DNA of 64,000 bases from Avena insularis (lineage: Eukaryota; Streptophyta; Magnoliopsida; Poales; Poaceae). The position numbers were made by a program, and so were the translations under genes. Positions 11,001 through 22,950 of this stretch are shown one piece after another. The notes beneath the pieces were generated by a model. It was not told the DNA's origin. It searched no databases and worked only from the letters and a program-made list of their open reading frames with translations. The stretch spans positions 479,295,392 to 479,359,391 of the forward strand of contig CM042694.1 of NCBI GenBank assembly GCA_023614405.1. The letters run 5' to 3'. Every line of letters starts with the position of its first letter. The first letter of the stretch is position 1.

Positions 11001-12330
11001 AGATGTCAACCACCTCTGTGCAGGAAACATGTCTATGTTGGGTCCTAGCTGACAGCCTCTATTTGAAAGAAACGTGTGTATGTTGGACTATTTTTTGGGT
11101 CCTAGATGTTAGCCTCAGAGTACAAAAAATGCTCATAAAGGCCGAATTAAAAAGATTCTGGGCTAAACTCGGGGTGGATGCCCTATTCGTCATGGCTTAT
11201 ATTCCATGGGCTCACTCCTAAGTTGAATGGGCTATGGTCGGTGGCCACAAGACCACGAAAAGGCCGAATTAGAAGGTATTGGGCTATGCTTGGGGTTGAT
11301 AGGCTAATTTCATGGGCTATGCTTGGGCCTGCTGGGTCCGACATGTCAGTTTCTCTGTAAGTGCAACGTGTGTATCATGGACTTCTTTTCGGCCGCGTCC
11401 GCTGTTTTCACCGTGGCAACCGTGTATGGTCTTACTGTTGGGGCCCTTATGTTAGCCTCTCTGGCATGTTCTGTCTTGTGGGTCCCCGATGTAGCCTTGT
11501 ATGTTCTGTCTGGTGGGTCCCTGATGCGAGCCTCTCTGTACTAGTATTTAAACTTTGGTTTCGAACCCACCCTCAAAACAAACTCCAGGGATGCTGCATG
11601 CTGGTGGGTCCGTGATGTCAGCCTCTCTGTAATGCGATATTGCTAGAAGAAAAAATTGTAAATCCAATATATGATTCGAACAAAAGACCTTCAAATCAAA
11701 TATATGTAAACTGAGTGTTTTGCCACTACAACAAAAATATTTATAGAATAAATATCATTAAACTTTTATTAGTACTACAATTTATGTATTAGTCTTCTTA
11801 AAAATATTTTGGGTGTCTATGTTTATCTCTTTTAAAATATAAAAGGGCAGCGCTCGTAGCATCTCAATTTATAAAATGCTACATAATGGAGTATTTTCTT
11901 AAAAACATGGGTAGGCAGAGTTTTTTTTGAGAGGTGGGGGGCAATACCCAAAAAGCCGAATTAAAAAGAGTTTGGCTATTCTACATAGGCTGCTCTACGT
12001 GGGTTATACTCCGTAGGGCAGGCTCCATGGGCTTCATTCTCAAATTTTAGTGGGTTGTGCTCAGCGGTCCACTGAACCCTAAAAGGCTGAATTAATATGT
12101 TCTCGGCTATGCACCATGGGCTCCTTTCTCAAATTTCACTAGGCTGTGGTCAGCAGTCCCCTGACCTCGAAAAGACCGAATAATAATGTTCTAGGATAAG
12201 AGGGGCCGAATGAGCTACAGAGTACTAGATGTCTTCTCCTGGTTAATAAAAATTGCATTATGATGTGCTCGGTCGGATTCGAAACAAAGACCTCAGAGAG
12301 GGAGGAGGAAAAGCGATAATTCTTTTTGGC
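11000..12330 (+). repeat. Degenerate minisatellite and related short repeats
   Basis: 11000-11640 has irregular copies of 'gggtcc..gatgtcagcctctctgta'. 11130-11300 and 11950-12190 share 'aaaggccgaatta', 'ccatgggct' and 'ctatggtcggtgg' phrases. CACTACAACAAAAATA at 11732 resembles another CACTA left end but has no partner. No gene is seen. Confidence 0.45.
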
Positions 12331-13080
12331 AGCTATTCATGTCAAAATTCAGCAGTACAGAATAAGGTAGAAAAATTATCAACAGATTTGAAGTTCATAT
12401 TCAGGAGCACTTGACCAATTTAGCAGCATTTCAAAAGTGACCAATTCAGCAATACAGACAATGAAATACAAATAGCGGTACAAAGAGAACCAGTTTTTGT
12501 TTCAGCTCTAAAACCCTTGTCGTGCAAACAGTTTGTTGTTTTCACCAATAACACTCGACCATTGGAGCAAGCAAAACCTTCGATCAAGTCTGCTTTGAGT
12601 ACCTTAATTCTCACATCAATGACTGTGTGACCCCATATGCAACCCAAAATGCCCAAGTCTCATCTAGATTATGAAACAGCCATGTACAAGGGCGACGAGC
12701 ACTTGTCTGTTTCATAATCAACAACACATGACAGATTCAGCAGCAATTTAAAGTGACAGATTCAATGGTGGCAGAAAATGTCCAAAAGAATTGACAGATT
12801 CAGCAATGCCGACATTGAAATTCAATGGATGTACAGTAATGTGGCAAAGCCAAGTTTCAAAAGGAAAGCGTGACCATGCATTTTCTCCACTCGATCTGAA
12901 TAAGTCCAGGTACATAGGTATTACTACAAAATACTTAGTATAAGTGTAGAACTACAATCTTACACTAAGCTAGGAACCACTACATGTCCCATCATACGTA
13001 CTCGAAGAAACGAGAATGCTTCAGCGTGTCAAAGTGCTGGCCAGGCTGCACCCTTGATTTCCTGCCTGGGACGCGTCTCT
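12330..13080. repeat. Duplicated 3' flank next to copy 2
   Basis: Carries the same 'cagattcagcagcattt', 'agtgaccaattcagcaatacag' and 'aagctaggaaccactacatgtcccatcat' phrases as 6000-6600 and 14090-15250, in the same position relative to an F-box relic. The minus ORF at 12420-12656 is within the repeat. Confidence 0.55.
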
Positions 13081-13084
13081 CGTT

Positions 13085-13476
13085 TCATTGTCGCTTGTCG
13101 GCCTCTAGGTCAGCAGCATACATGTAAAATTCATACGACAAACCAGGAAGTTCGGGATCCTTAATTTCAGCAATTCCAATTACGAAGGGAATCTGCCACC
13201 AACATAAACTAGCTAATTAGTACAACATTACATACACTCACAGTAGGATCATCACAAGAGGATTAAGATGTGATATCTCACCCCGGTGTATCTTGTCTGA
13301 CTACAGGTTCAGTAGTATGCCAGTAAAGACGCGACTTGGCGGTACAGCTCCTTGGAGCATGTGGCCAGCCGGACGGTGCTGGTACTGTCCAGACGCTTAG
13401 CTATTTTGTTGAAGACGTCGTCCCCGACATTCGTCCAGATGTTGTTCAGCCGGTTGTGCCACGAAACGAAAGCCAT
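13085..13476 (-). pseudogene. F-box-like relic with SINA region deleted, copy 2
   Basis: The ATG at 13476 starts a 55-residue ORF (stop 13309-13311) containing NVGDDVFNKIAKRLDSTSTV...ATCSKELYRQVA, closely matching the F-box-like segments of copies 1 and 4. The zinc-finger and substrate-binding exon sequence that should follow is missing. A donor-like GTGAGATATCAC (13281 downward) and an acceptor GGTGGCAG bound an 89-nt putative intron (13193-13281). The last exon at 13085-13192 reads open for 35 residues (IPFVIGIAEIKDPELPG...) to a TGA. Either a minimal F-box protein or, more likely, a deletion pseudogene. The F-box call is by pattern (hydrophobic spacing and the S-x-VRL-x-x-CSKE core). Confidence 0.5.
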
Positions 13477-13844
13477 CACGTCCGCATGATTGGGGGCAAG
13501 GGCGGATCTATGTATGACTGTTGGTCTTATTTGGAGGAGAGGGGTGGCGGCCTGGAAGGATCGATATAGCGGGTGAGATGGCGAGGAAAATGTGTGAAGT
13601 GCGCACTAGAGAAGATCCTAATGCGGCCTCTCGGAGATGGGAATGGCTCTTAAGGAGGGGTTTTTGCCGTGCCCCTACGGCTGTCTTCTGCCGGGCGTAC
13701 TGCATCGACCACATCGACTAGAGTTATGGAGTAGGGAGTACTACTATAGGTACTCTAGACTGGCATGCTGCCATGGAGTGTTCTCTCATCACATCTCAGT
13801 TATTAGAACTGAGAGATGACTTATTTACTGCTTCCATTTTATAC

Positions 13845-13925
13845 TACTCCCTCTAGTTCGTATTCTAATGGCCAAAACTTTGTCTAGATTCACATCAGTT
13901 AGACAAAGTAGTTGTAAGTTGAGTC
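13845..13925. mobile_element. Partial Stowaway-like MITE
   Basis: TACTCCCTCTAGTTCG begins the typical terminus, and GTCTAGATTCACATCAGTTA resembles the interior of known Stowaway types. No right end with GGGAGTA follows, so it is truncated. Confidence 0.4.
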
Positions 13926-14089
13926 ACTTACGTATTTCAATACTTCATAGTACATACCAAAATACCAAGATGCTGAACCTCATATGAACATTCTAGAAAG
14001 GTACCACTTTGCAAAGATTGGCAAGCCTGCTAAAATTGCTGAAACTTCTAGAAAGGCAAGAACCCACGGCCTAAATTGCATCATGCTTG

Positions 14090-15250
14090 GTGAAATAATG
14101 ACAGGTTCCCAGTTCATAATCAGTAGCATTTCAAAGTGACCAATTCAGCAATACAGACTCTAAAATTCAATAGCAGGACAGCGAGAATCAATTCTTGTTT
14201 CAGCACTAAAAACCTTGGTGCGGGATCAGTCGCTTTTCTCCAAACACACTCGATCATTGGAGCAAGCAAAACTGACCATCACGCCTTCTTTTCTATGCAT
14301 ACTTTATACTCACATCAATGACTGTGTGACCCACATATGCAAACCAAAATGCCCTAAGCCTCATCTAGATTGTGACAAGGCCATGTTTCAAAAGAATAGT
14401 AAGACCATCTACTGCCCTTGATCTAAAAAAGTATCAGTACGTCAGTATTAGTTCTACAAGATACTTTAGTACTATAATCAAAATGACAGAACATTTGTCA
14501 GATTCACTTCCATTTGAAAGAATCAGCAGCACTGAATAAAATAGAAAAATATCAATAGATTCCAAACACATAATCAGCGGCACTTGACAGATTCAGTAGC
14601 ATTTCAAAGTGACCGATTTAGCGGTACAGATAATGACCAAAAGTATTGACAGATTTAACAATGCAGACACTAAAATCCAATAGATGTAGCAAGGCCATAA
14701 TTCAAAAGGACAGAGAGAACATATTCTGGCCATGTTCCGAAAGAAGAGCAAGACCATCTACTAGTCTTGATCTAAACAAGTACCAATACATCACTATTAG
14801 TTCTAAAAAATATTTTAGTAATAGAAACAACAGAACATTGGACAGATTCAATGGCACTTGAAAGATTCAGTAGTACTGAATAAGATAGAAAAATATCATC
14901 AGATTCCCAGTTCATAATAAGCGGGACTTGACAGATTTAGCACCATTTCAAAGTGACCGATTTAACAGTATAGATAATGACCAAAGGAATTGACAGATTC
15001 AGCAATGCAGACAGCAAGGCCATGATTCAAAAGGAAAGAGAGACCTTATTCTGCACTAGATCCATCGGTCTGAATAAGTACCAGTACATAGGTATTACTC
15101 CTACTACAAAATAGATTAGCGGTAACACAACTCCATACAAAATACTCATAACTACCTTAAGCTAGGAACCACATGTCCCAAAATGGTAAGAAAAATCCGG
15201 TCGAGGAGTACATGTGTTCAAGTTAGGATCATCAAAAGAAGATAAAGATG
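14090..15250. repeat. Duplicated 3' flank, internally amplified
   Basis: At least three rounds of 'cttgacagattcagtagcatttcaaagtgaccgatt' and 'tgaccaaa..aattgacagattcagcaatgcagac' occur here (for example near 14110, 14590 and 14935), the same phrases as at 6000-6600 and 12330-13080. No gene is seen. Confidence 0.55.
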
Positions 15251-15299
15251 GGTTAATCGCTAAGAAATAGGGATGCAGTAGTGGAACAATTGGGATAGG

Positions 15300-15440
15300 C
15301 GGGATCCTTAATTTTAGACCCCTAGACTAACTCTAAACTAAGTGGGAGAAGTGGGACAAGCAGGATTCAATAAATCTCACTTATCCCGCTTATCCCACTT
15401 AGTTTAGAGTTAGTTTAGAAGTCTCCCACATATCCCACCT
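15300..15440. repeat. Imperfect inverted repeat
   Basis: 'gggatccttaattttagacccctagactaactctaaactaagtggga' at 15302-15350 is answered by 'tcccacttagtttagagttagtttagaagtctccc' at 15392-15426, with shorter 'aagtgggacaagc' matches between. The arms could pair as a hairpin of roughly 40 bp per side. It ends at the stop of the 15415-15963 frame. Confidence 0.5.
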
Positions 15441-15963
15441 CTGCATCTACGGTAATAATCTTGTCGATACGAAGCTTGTATTCCACGGTGAACTCCGATG
15501 GTCGATTTCGATGACGAGCGACCAGATTAGACCGACAAACCGGCAAAGAGCAAGTGGCTTTAGAATTTGCATAGAATACCTTCTCACACAAGCCATTTGG
15601 ATGTGCAGAGCTCAACTTCACCATGAACTGCGGCGACACGCGTGCCGCCGGACTGACGCACACGACATATATCAAGATGACATCGTCGCACCCGTCGAAT
15701 AGCACGCAAAACACCGTGTCATCGAACCCGATTAGCCCGATATCTACATTTTGCGAGCCCAGTGCCAGCACCGGCTTAGAGATGTACCTGCCTTTCCTAC
15801 CATAGTGTAAAATGCGCAACCTCATGGCGTGGGCTTCTCTGAGGTGGGAGTGGAGCACAAATGGAATTGCCGCGAACTCGTAGCCAGGCACCACATAGTT
15901 CCATTGGACTGCATCAGCGAGCATTGAACATGAAGACATATTTGGCTGGGCAGCCCATACCAA
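15415..15963 (-). pseudogene. SINA/SIAH-like C-terminal fragment, copy 3
   Basis: An open frame of 182 codons carries the end of a SIAH-type finger (a PGYEFA block, then HLREAH) and a SINA substrate-binding-like region: LHYGRKGRY, IGFDDTVFCVLF, VVCVSPAARVSPQFMVKL, and a terminal YKLRIDKI, which is characteristic of plant SINA-like proteins. The N-terminal F-box or RING and the first zinc ligands are absent; positions expected to be cysteine before PGYEF are W and V. It begins where the intron-like sequence of copy 4 diverges, so it may be a separate truncated paralogue fused downstream of copy 4. It could be transcribed as an alternative last exon, but this is unproven. Confidence 0.55.
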
Positions 15964-16058
15964 TTGGGTTTTTCACCAACATATAGTAATTAATTAGTAT
16001 GACATTACATATATTTATATTAGGATCATCACAAGAAGATTTATATGTGTTAACTCAC

Positions 16059-16780
16059 TCTTGGTTTATATTCTTGTAATCAGGGGGAATTCCGACAACA
16101 TCTTGAGAAGATCGCAGGTAACGCCTTGGTTTCGACAGGTACGACATGAGCCCTTTCAGCGCGACTTCAGCCAATAAAGGCCTGCTCGTCTGCTCAGATG
16201 TCGCTGCCATTTCAATCGAATGGAGCTTAGTCCATGACGGCAGCGACCATAACATCACCTTGCACCGTGGCGATTCGCACGCCACCGACCTGACGTACCT
16301 GACGGATAGGAAGATGTCCGTGGTGTACCCTCCAATTAGGGAGGCAAACTCCATGTCCTCTTTCCCAATGCCGATGATATCTAGTGCGTGCACCCGGTTA
16401 GTCGGGTACCAGTACTTGTTGGAGTTGGTCACTTGGGGCAAATAGTACATCTTGTGGGCAAATTTCAAGTGGTCAAAGAGCTCGTGCAAAGTCAATGGCC
16501 GGTTGAAGAACTCGCATCCTCACTCCGTGCAGGCTGTGCACAGGGCGTAGCAGTACTGGATCTTGTGCTCGTAGACGTCATTGTAGGAGACCAATGAACA
16601 ACAACGGTCATTGGGGCACCTAGTACCTTTTCTGCCGGCGACCTGGCGGTACAGCTCCTTGGAGCATGCGGCCAGCCTAACAATGCTGATAGTGTCCAGA
16701 CGCATAGTGATTTTGTTGAAGATGTCGTCGCCGACCTTGCTCGAGCCGCAATGCCACAGGCTGCACCTCGAATCTGCCAT
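16059..16780 (-). pseudogene. F-box + SINA/SIAH-like gene with one nonsense codon, copy 4
   Basis: The ATG at 16780 opens a frame of 240 codons to a GTGAGT donor-like site at 16058. Residues 16-49 form an F-box-like segment (VGDDIFNKITMRLDTISIVR...CSKELYRQVAG). Residues 55-77 show C55, C60/C61, H72 and C77, then C81, C84, C89 and a DHLKFAH pair, the two-finger SIAH pattern. The rest resembles the SINA substrate-binding domain (HALDIIGIGKED, DIFLSVRYVRSV). Codon 87 (16520-16522) is TGA in the context CTE-stop-GC; the same frame continues cleanly on both sides. A CGA arginine to TGA transition is the simplest explanation. Expected role, if functional: substrate recognition in ubiquitin ligation. 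The downstream exon cannot be assigned with confidence. Confidence 0.65.
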
Positions 16781-17130
16781 CCCGTCCGGACGGATTGGGG
16801 GCGAGGGTGGATCTATGTAGAGTTGTTGGTGGTTTTTGGAGGAGGGGGCTGGTGGCCTGGAGGGAGTGATGCAGCGTGCAAGATGGGGAGTAAAATGTGT
16901 GAAGCACGCGCCTGAGATGCGACCAGGCAGCGTCGGCGAGTGGGGATAAACTAAACGGAGATGGGGAAGATAGGATGGCTCTTTGAAAGAGGTTTTTTCT
17001 TTTCTTTTTTTGTAAGAAGCGGCTACATCAAGGACACCGGCTAATCGTGAATGCGTGTAAAATGCGCCCCTATGCAATAAATTAAACATGTCACTTCCTA
17101 GCGCAATACTTTCTTGTCACATCAGCTTCT
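16781..17130. repeat. Upstream region of copy 4, duplicated at 7630-7870
   Basis: GC-rich leader ('ggattgggggcgaggg.ggatctatgta' precedes the ATG in copies 1, 2 and 4) followed by the shared GTCGGCGAGTGGGGATAAAC block. No clear TATA box at a suitable distance. Confidence 0.6.
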
Positions 17131-18545
17131 ATTTTCATACTAGTATTAGGGCATCACCTATGGTGGCAGAATTTGTCTATAAGCTGGGAGGTTTTAATAA
17201 AAAGCTTTCGATGTACTAATGAATTCCTGGTTAGCCTAAAACGTATTTGGAAAATTTTAAGAGCAATCTATCTATCGTGCTTACTTGTAGTTAAAATTTG
17301 ACATGGTCGGTGGGAGTACGGTTTACATCGATGACCTCAAAAAAGAGAAAATTACATAGAGGTCCATAAACTTAGCACAAAGGGCCCTAAAGTTAAGCAA
17401 GGAAAAGCACTCGGGTCCTTCTCGAGCGAGAAACTGAGCCATACCCCTCATACTACTGTATTTGCTACACACAAACACACAAAACGCTCCTCACACTTTC
17501 GAACCAGTGTGCTGGGGGTGTGCTTGGTGATTCCTCTTCGCAGGGTGTGAAATGGAACAACAATGCAGGTCGACGCACGTGGGCAGAGCCACGTTGTGGA
17601 TGAGAGATCAGTGGGCCAGCAGGGTGTGTGTGGATTGTGATGAGGCAGGAAAGGAGAGAGAAAACACAATTTGTTTTGAGTGCATATATATAGTAAAGGT
17701 CCCGAAATTTTGACAATAGGTTCAACTTCTTGCTAAGATTCTACATCTTTACAACTTAACAAAATTATATTAGGTCAAACTTGAGATAGAAGTAAGCGTG
17801 TGATAGATAGATCTTGGATTAGTTGTCTTATCGAAGGTAGATGGGTGCATCTTCTTTTAGTAAACGATGTTCTAGGTGTGAGTTTCCAACTACCAGGAAA
17901 GAACATTCTCAATTTTCCCATGTTTTGAGAATTTTAAAACTTCCTAGCTAACTCTGCGACTTGAATGAGACTCTATGCCAATTTATCGAAATTAGGTCAA
18001 ATTTGAACTACAAGTAAATTATAGATTGCTTTGGAAGTTTTACGAAAAAGCTTTCGGTGGTTTTCGAAGTACTGAATTCCTGGTTAGAGCTTCAAAAGTT
18101 TGTTGGGACATTTTAAGAGGAATCTATATATCGCGCTTACTAGTAGTTAAAATTTGATATGGACGGTGGGAGAAAATATGATTTGCATCGAAGACCTAAA
18201 AAAATACATAGAGGTCCATAAATTTAGCATAAAGGGCTCTAAAGTTAAGCAAGGAAAAGCAGTATGGTCCTTCTCGAGAGAGCAACTTAGCCATATACCC
18301 TTCGTACTAGTGTGTACTTGCTTCACACACACACAAAAATGCTCCTCACACTTTCGAACGAGCGTGTTGGGCTGTGCTTGGTGCTTTCTCTTCAGAGGGT
18401 GTGAAATGTAATGACAAGGCAGGTCGACGCACGTGGGCAACACCACGTTGTGGATGAAGGAGAGGTCAGTCGGTCGAGGTGTGTGTGGATGGTGATGAGG
18501 TAGTGTGAAGGAGAGAGAAAACACAACTTGTTTTGTGTGCGTATC
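17130..18545. repeat. Mixed C and D repeat copies
   Basis: 17260-17420 and 18110-18260 are a duplicated pair ('gcaatctat...cgcgcttact.gtagttaaaatttgaca', 'aagttaagcaaggaaaagca'). 17455-17700 and 18300-18545 are a second pair of D-like inverted cores (CAGGTCGACGCACGTGGGCA, 'gagagaaaacacaa.ttgttttg'). The unit is about 845 bp, so this is an imperfect tandem duplication. No gene is seen; ORFs 17448-17725 and 18147-18524 are in the repeats. Confidence 0.6.
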
Positions 18546-21500
18546 TTATATTATCTTATCACTATATAGTGTACAAATAACTTTGAATGTTCACCGTTGG
18601 ATCAAGACTCGCGAATCCCAGCGTTTCTAGCCATTGGATCTTCTTTTCCATTATAGCTTCTAGAAGAATATATTGATAGTATTCGACATAATCAATGCTA
18701 TGCACAAACCTCAAAACACACTTCTCCATCATACTAGAAGCTTCTCCCTTGTTTCTCTAGACCATGTTATAAAAAAACTCATGTGTTAGGTAGCTAAATA
18801 ATCTTTGATTTCTACATGATGATACAAAGTACAAGGACCAAATATACACACATACTTTATAGATGTTGATCAAATTTATATTTTTTTGTGCTTTACCAAT
18901 TATAATTGTATATAGTGATGATTATATGTCATATGTCTACTATCTGAGTCTCACGTGCAACTTACTAGTAGCTAATAATCATTGAATTCTACATGATCTT
19001 ACCACTATATAGTGTACAAACAACTTTGAATATTGACCGTTGGATCAAGACTCGCGACCCAACATTTCCGGCCGTTGGATCTTCTTTTCCATTCTAGCAC
19101 CTTGAAGATTCTATTGATAGTCTTCATTACAAACCACTATATAGTGTACGAATAACTTTGAATGTTGACCGTTGGATCAAGACTCGCGAATCCCAGCTTT
19201 TCGAGCCGTTGGATCTTCTTTTCCATCCTATCATCTAGAAGATTCTATTGATAGTATTCGGCATAATAAATGGTATGCACAACCTCAAAACACACTTCTC
19301 CATCATACTAGAATCTTCTCCCTTGGTTTTATAGACCATGTTACCAAAAATTTCATGTGTTCGGTAGCTAATAATATTTTACTTCTACATGATGATACAA
19401 AGTACAAGGACCAAATATATACACCCATACTTTATAGATGTTGATCAAATTTATATTTTTTGTGCTTTACCAATTATAATTATATATAGTGATGATTATA
19501 TGTCATATGTCTACTATCCGAGTCTCACGTGCAACTTACTAGTAGCTAATAATCATTGAATTCTACATGATCTTACCACTATATAGTGTACAAACAACTT
19601 TGAATATTGACCGTTGTATCAAGACTCGCGACCCAACATTTCCGGCCGTTGGATCTTCTTTTCCATTCTAGCACCTTGAAGATTCTATTGATAGTCTTCA
19701 TTACAAACCACTACATAGTGTACGAATAACTTTGAATGTTGACCGTTGGATCAAGACTCGCGAATCCCAGCTTTTCGAGCCGTTGGATCTTCTTTTCCAT
19801 CCTATCATCTAGAAGATTCTATTGATAGTCTTCGGCATAATGAATGCTATGCACAACCTCAAAACACACTTCTCCATCATACTAGAATCTTCTCCCTTGT
19901 TTCTATAGACCATGTTACCAAAAATTTCATGTGTTAGGTAGCTAATAATCTTTTATTTCTACATGATGATACAAAGTACAAGGACCAAATATATACACCC
20001 ATACTTTATAGATGTTGATCAAATTTATATTTTTTGGTGCTTTACCAATTTATAGATGTTGATCAAATTCCTGGTTAACTCTTTTCTAATTAAGATTTTG
20101 CATCTTGACAATTTAATGAAAAATTAGCTCAAACTTGAGCAATAAGTATGCGTGAAAGATTTTTCTTTAGATAAATGTCTCTTTGGAGGTAGATGGATCC
20201 ATCTTCTTGTAGTAATCAGTACCGCCAGTGTGAGTTTCCAACTATCAGGAAAGAACATTCTCAATTTTCTGAGTGATGATGAGATTAGTGTACAAATAAC
20301 TTTGAATGTTGACCGTTGGATCAAGACTCACGAATCCCGACATTTCTAGCCGTTGGATCTTCTTTTCCATTCTAGCATCTAGAAGATTCTATTGATAGTC
20401 TTGAACACAATGAATGCACTATGCATAAACCTCTCCAAACACACTTCTCCATCATACTAGAAGCTTCTCCCTTGTTTCTCTAGACCATGTTATAAAAAAA
20501 CTCATGTGTTAGGTAGCTAAATAATCTTTGATTTCTACATGATGATACAAAGTTCAAGGACCAAATATACACACATACTTTATAGATGTTGATTAAATTT
20601 ATATTTTTTTGTGCTTTACCAATTATAATTGTATATAGTGATGATTATATGTCTACTATCTGAGTCTCACGTGCAACTTACTAGTAGCTAATAATCATTG
20701 AATTCTACATGATCTTACCACTATATAGTGTACAAACAACTTTGAATATTGACCGTTGGATCAAGACTCGCGACCCAACATTTTCGGCCGTTGGATCTTC
20801 TTTTCCATTCTAGCACCTTGAATATTCTATTGATAGTCTTCATTACAAACCACTATATAGTGTACGAATAACTTTGAATGTTGACCGTTGGATCAAGACT
20901 CGCGAATCCCAGCTTTTCGAGCCGTTGGATCTTCTTTTCCATCCTATCATCTAGAAGATTCTATTGATAGTATTCGGCATAATAAATGCTATGCACAACC
21001 TCAAAACACACTTCTCCATCATACTAGAATCTTCTCCCTTGGTTTTATAGACCATGTTACCAAAAATTTCATGTGTTAGGAAGCTAATAATATTTTACTT
21101 CTACATGATGATACAAAGTACAAGGACCAAATATATACACCCATACTTTATAGATGTTGATCAAATTTATATTTTTTGGTGCTTTACCAATTTATAGATG
21201 TTGATCAAACTCCTGGTTAACTCCTTTCTAATTAAGATTTTGCATCTTGACAATTTAATGAAAAATTAGCTCAAACTTGAGCAACAAGTATGCGTGAAAG
21301 ATTTTTCTTTAGATAAATGTCTCTTTGGAGGTAGATGGATCCATCTTCTTGTAGTAATCAGTATCGCCAGTGTGAGTTTCCAACTATCAGGAAAGAACAT
21401 TCTCAATTTTCTGAGTGATGATGAGATTAGTGTACAAATAACTTTGAATGTTGACCGTTGGATCAAGACTCGCGAATCCCGGCATTTCTAGCCGTTGGAT

Positions 21501-22950
21501 CTTCTTTTCCATTCTAGCATCTAGAAGATTCTATTGATAGTCTTGAACACAATCAATGCACTATGCATAAACCTCTCCAAACACACTTCTCGATCATACT
21601 AGAATCTTCTCCCTCGTTTCTCTAGACCATGTTACCAAAAATTTCAAGTGTTAGATAGCTAATAATCTTTGACTTCTACACATGATGATACAAAGTACAA
21701 GTTCCAAATATACACCCATACTTTATACAGTAGATGTTGATCAAATTTATAATTTTTTGTGCTTTACCAATTATAATTGTATATAGTGATGATGATATGT
21801 CATATGTATACTATCCGAGTCTCACATGCAACTTACTAGTAGCTAATAATCATTGAATTCTACATGATCTTACCACTATATAGTGTACAAACAACTTTGA
21901 ATATTGACCGTTGGATCAAGACTCGCGACCCAACATTTCCGGCTGTTGGATCTTCTTTTCCATTCTAGCACCTTGAAGATTCTATTGATAGTCTTCATTA
22001 CAAACCACTATATAGTGTACGAATAACTTTGAATGTTGACCGTTGGATCAAGACTCGCGAATCCCAGCTTTTCGAGCCGTTGGATCTTCTTTTCCATCCT
22101 ATCATCTAGAAGATTCTATTGATAGTCTTCGGCATAATGAATGCTATGAACAACCTCAAACACACTTCTCCATCATACTAGAATCTTCTCCCTTGTTTCT
22201 ATAGACCATATCAAAAATTTCATGTGTTAGGTAGCTAATAATCTTTTACTTCTACATGATGATACAAAGTACAAGGACCAAATATATAAACCCATACTTT
22301 ATAGATGTTGATAAAATTTATATTTTTTGGTTCTTTACCAATTTATAGATGTTGATCAAATTCCTAGTTAACTCCTTTCTAATTAAGATTTTGCATCTTG
22401 ACAATTTAATGAAAAATTAGCTCAAACTTGAGCAACAAGTATGCGCGATAGATTTTTCTTTAATTAAATTTCTCTTTTGAGGTAGATGGATCCATCTTCT
22501 TGTAGTAATCAGTACCGCCGGTGTGAGTTTCCACTATCAGGAAAGAACATTCTCAATTTTCCGAGTGATGATGAGATTAGTGTACGAATAACTTTGAATG
22601 TTGACCGTTGGATCAAGACTCGCGAATCCCAGCATTTCTAGCCGTTGGATCTTCTTTTCCATTCTAGCATCTAGAAGATTCTATTGATAGTCTTGAACAC
22701 AATGAATGCACTATGCATAAACCTCTCCAAACACACTTCTCGATCATACTAGAATCTTCTCCCTCGTTTCTCTAGACCATGTTACCAAAAATTTCAAGTG
22801 TTAGATAGCTAATAATCTTTGACTTCTACACATGATGATACAAAGTACAAGTACCAAATATACACCCATACTTTAGACAGTAGATGTTGATCAAATTTAT
22901 AATTTTTTGTGCTTTACCAATTATAATTTTATATAGTGATGATATGTCAT
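18546..22950. repeat. Tandem array A, period about 572 bp
   Basis: The landmark 'ttgaccgttggatcaagactcgcgaatccc' recurs near 18589, 19164, 19738, 20308, 20880, 21450, 22036 and 22596. Within most units a shorter copy about 131 bp upstream ('ccgttggatcaagactcgcgaccc' near 19033, 19606, 20748, 21904) alternates with a variant entered from 'gatgatgagattagtgtac', giving a higher-order period of about 1.14 kb. Each unit carries the pair CCGTTGGATC ... CCGTTGGATCTTCTTTTCC. ORFs of 60-90 aa recur because units repeat; they are not genes. Confidence 0.9.

Noticed and set aside
19172..21079. Repeated ORFs beginning MDQDSRIPAFRAVG
   Set aside because: They recur because array A units repeat; frames break in other units.
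18546..22950. Possible CRISPR-like array
   Set aside because: Units are hundreds of bases and diverged, without short direct repeats and unique spacers; the DNA is plant nuclear.
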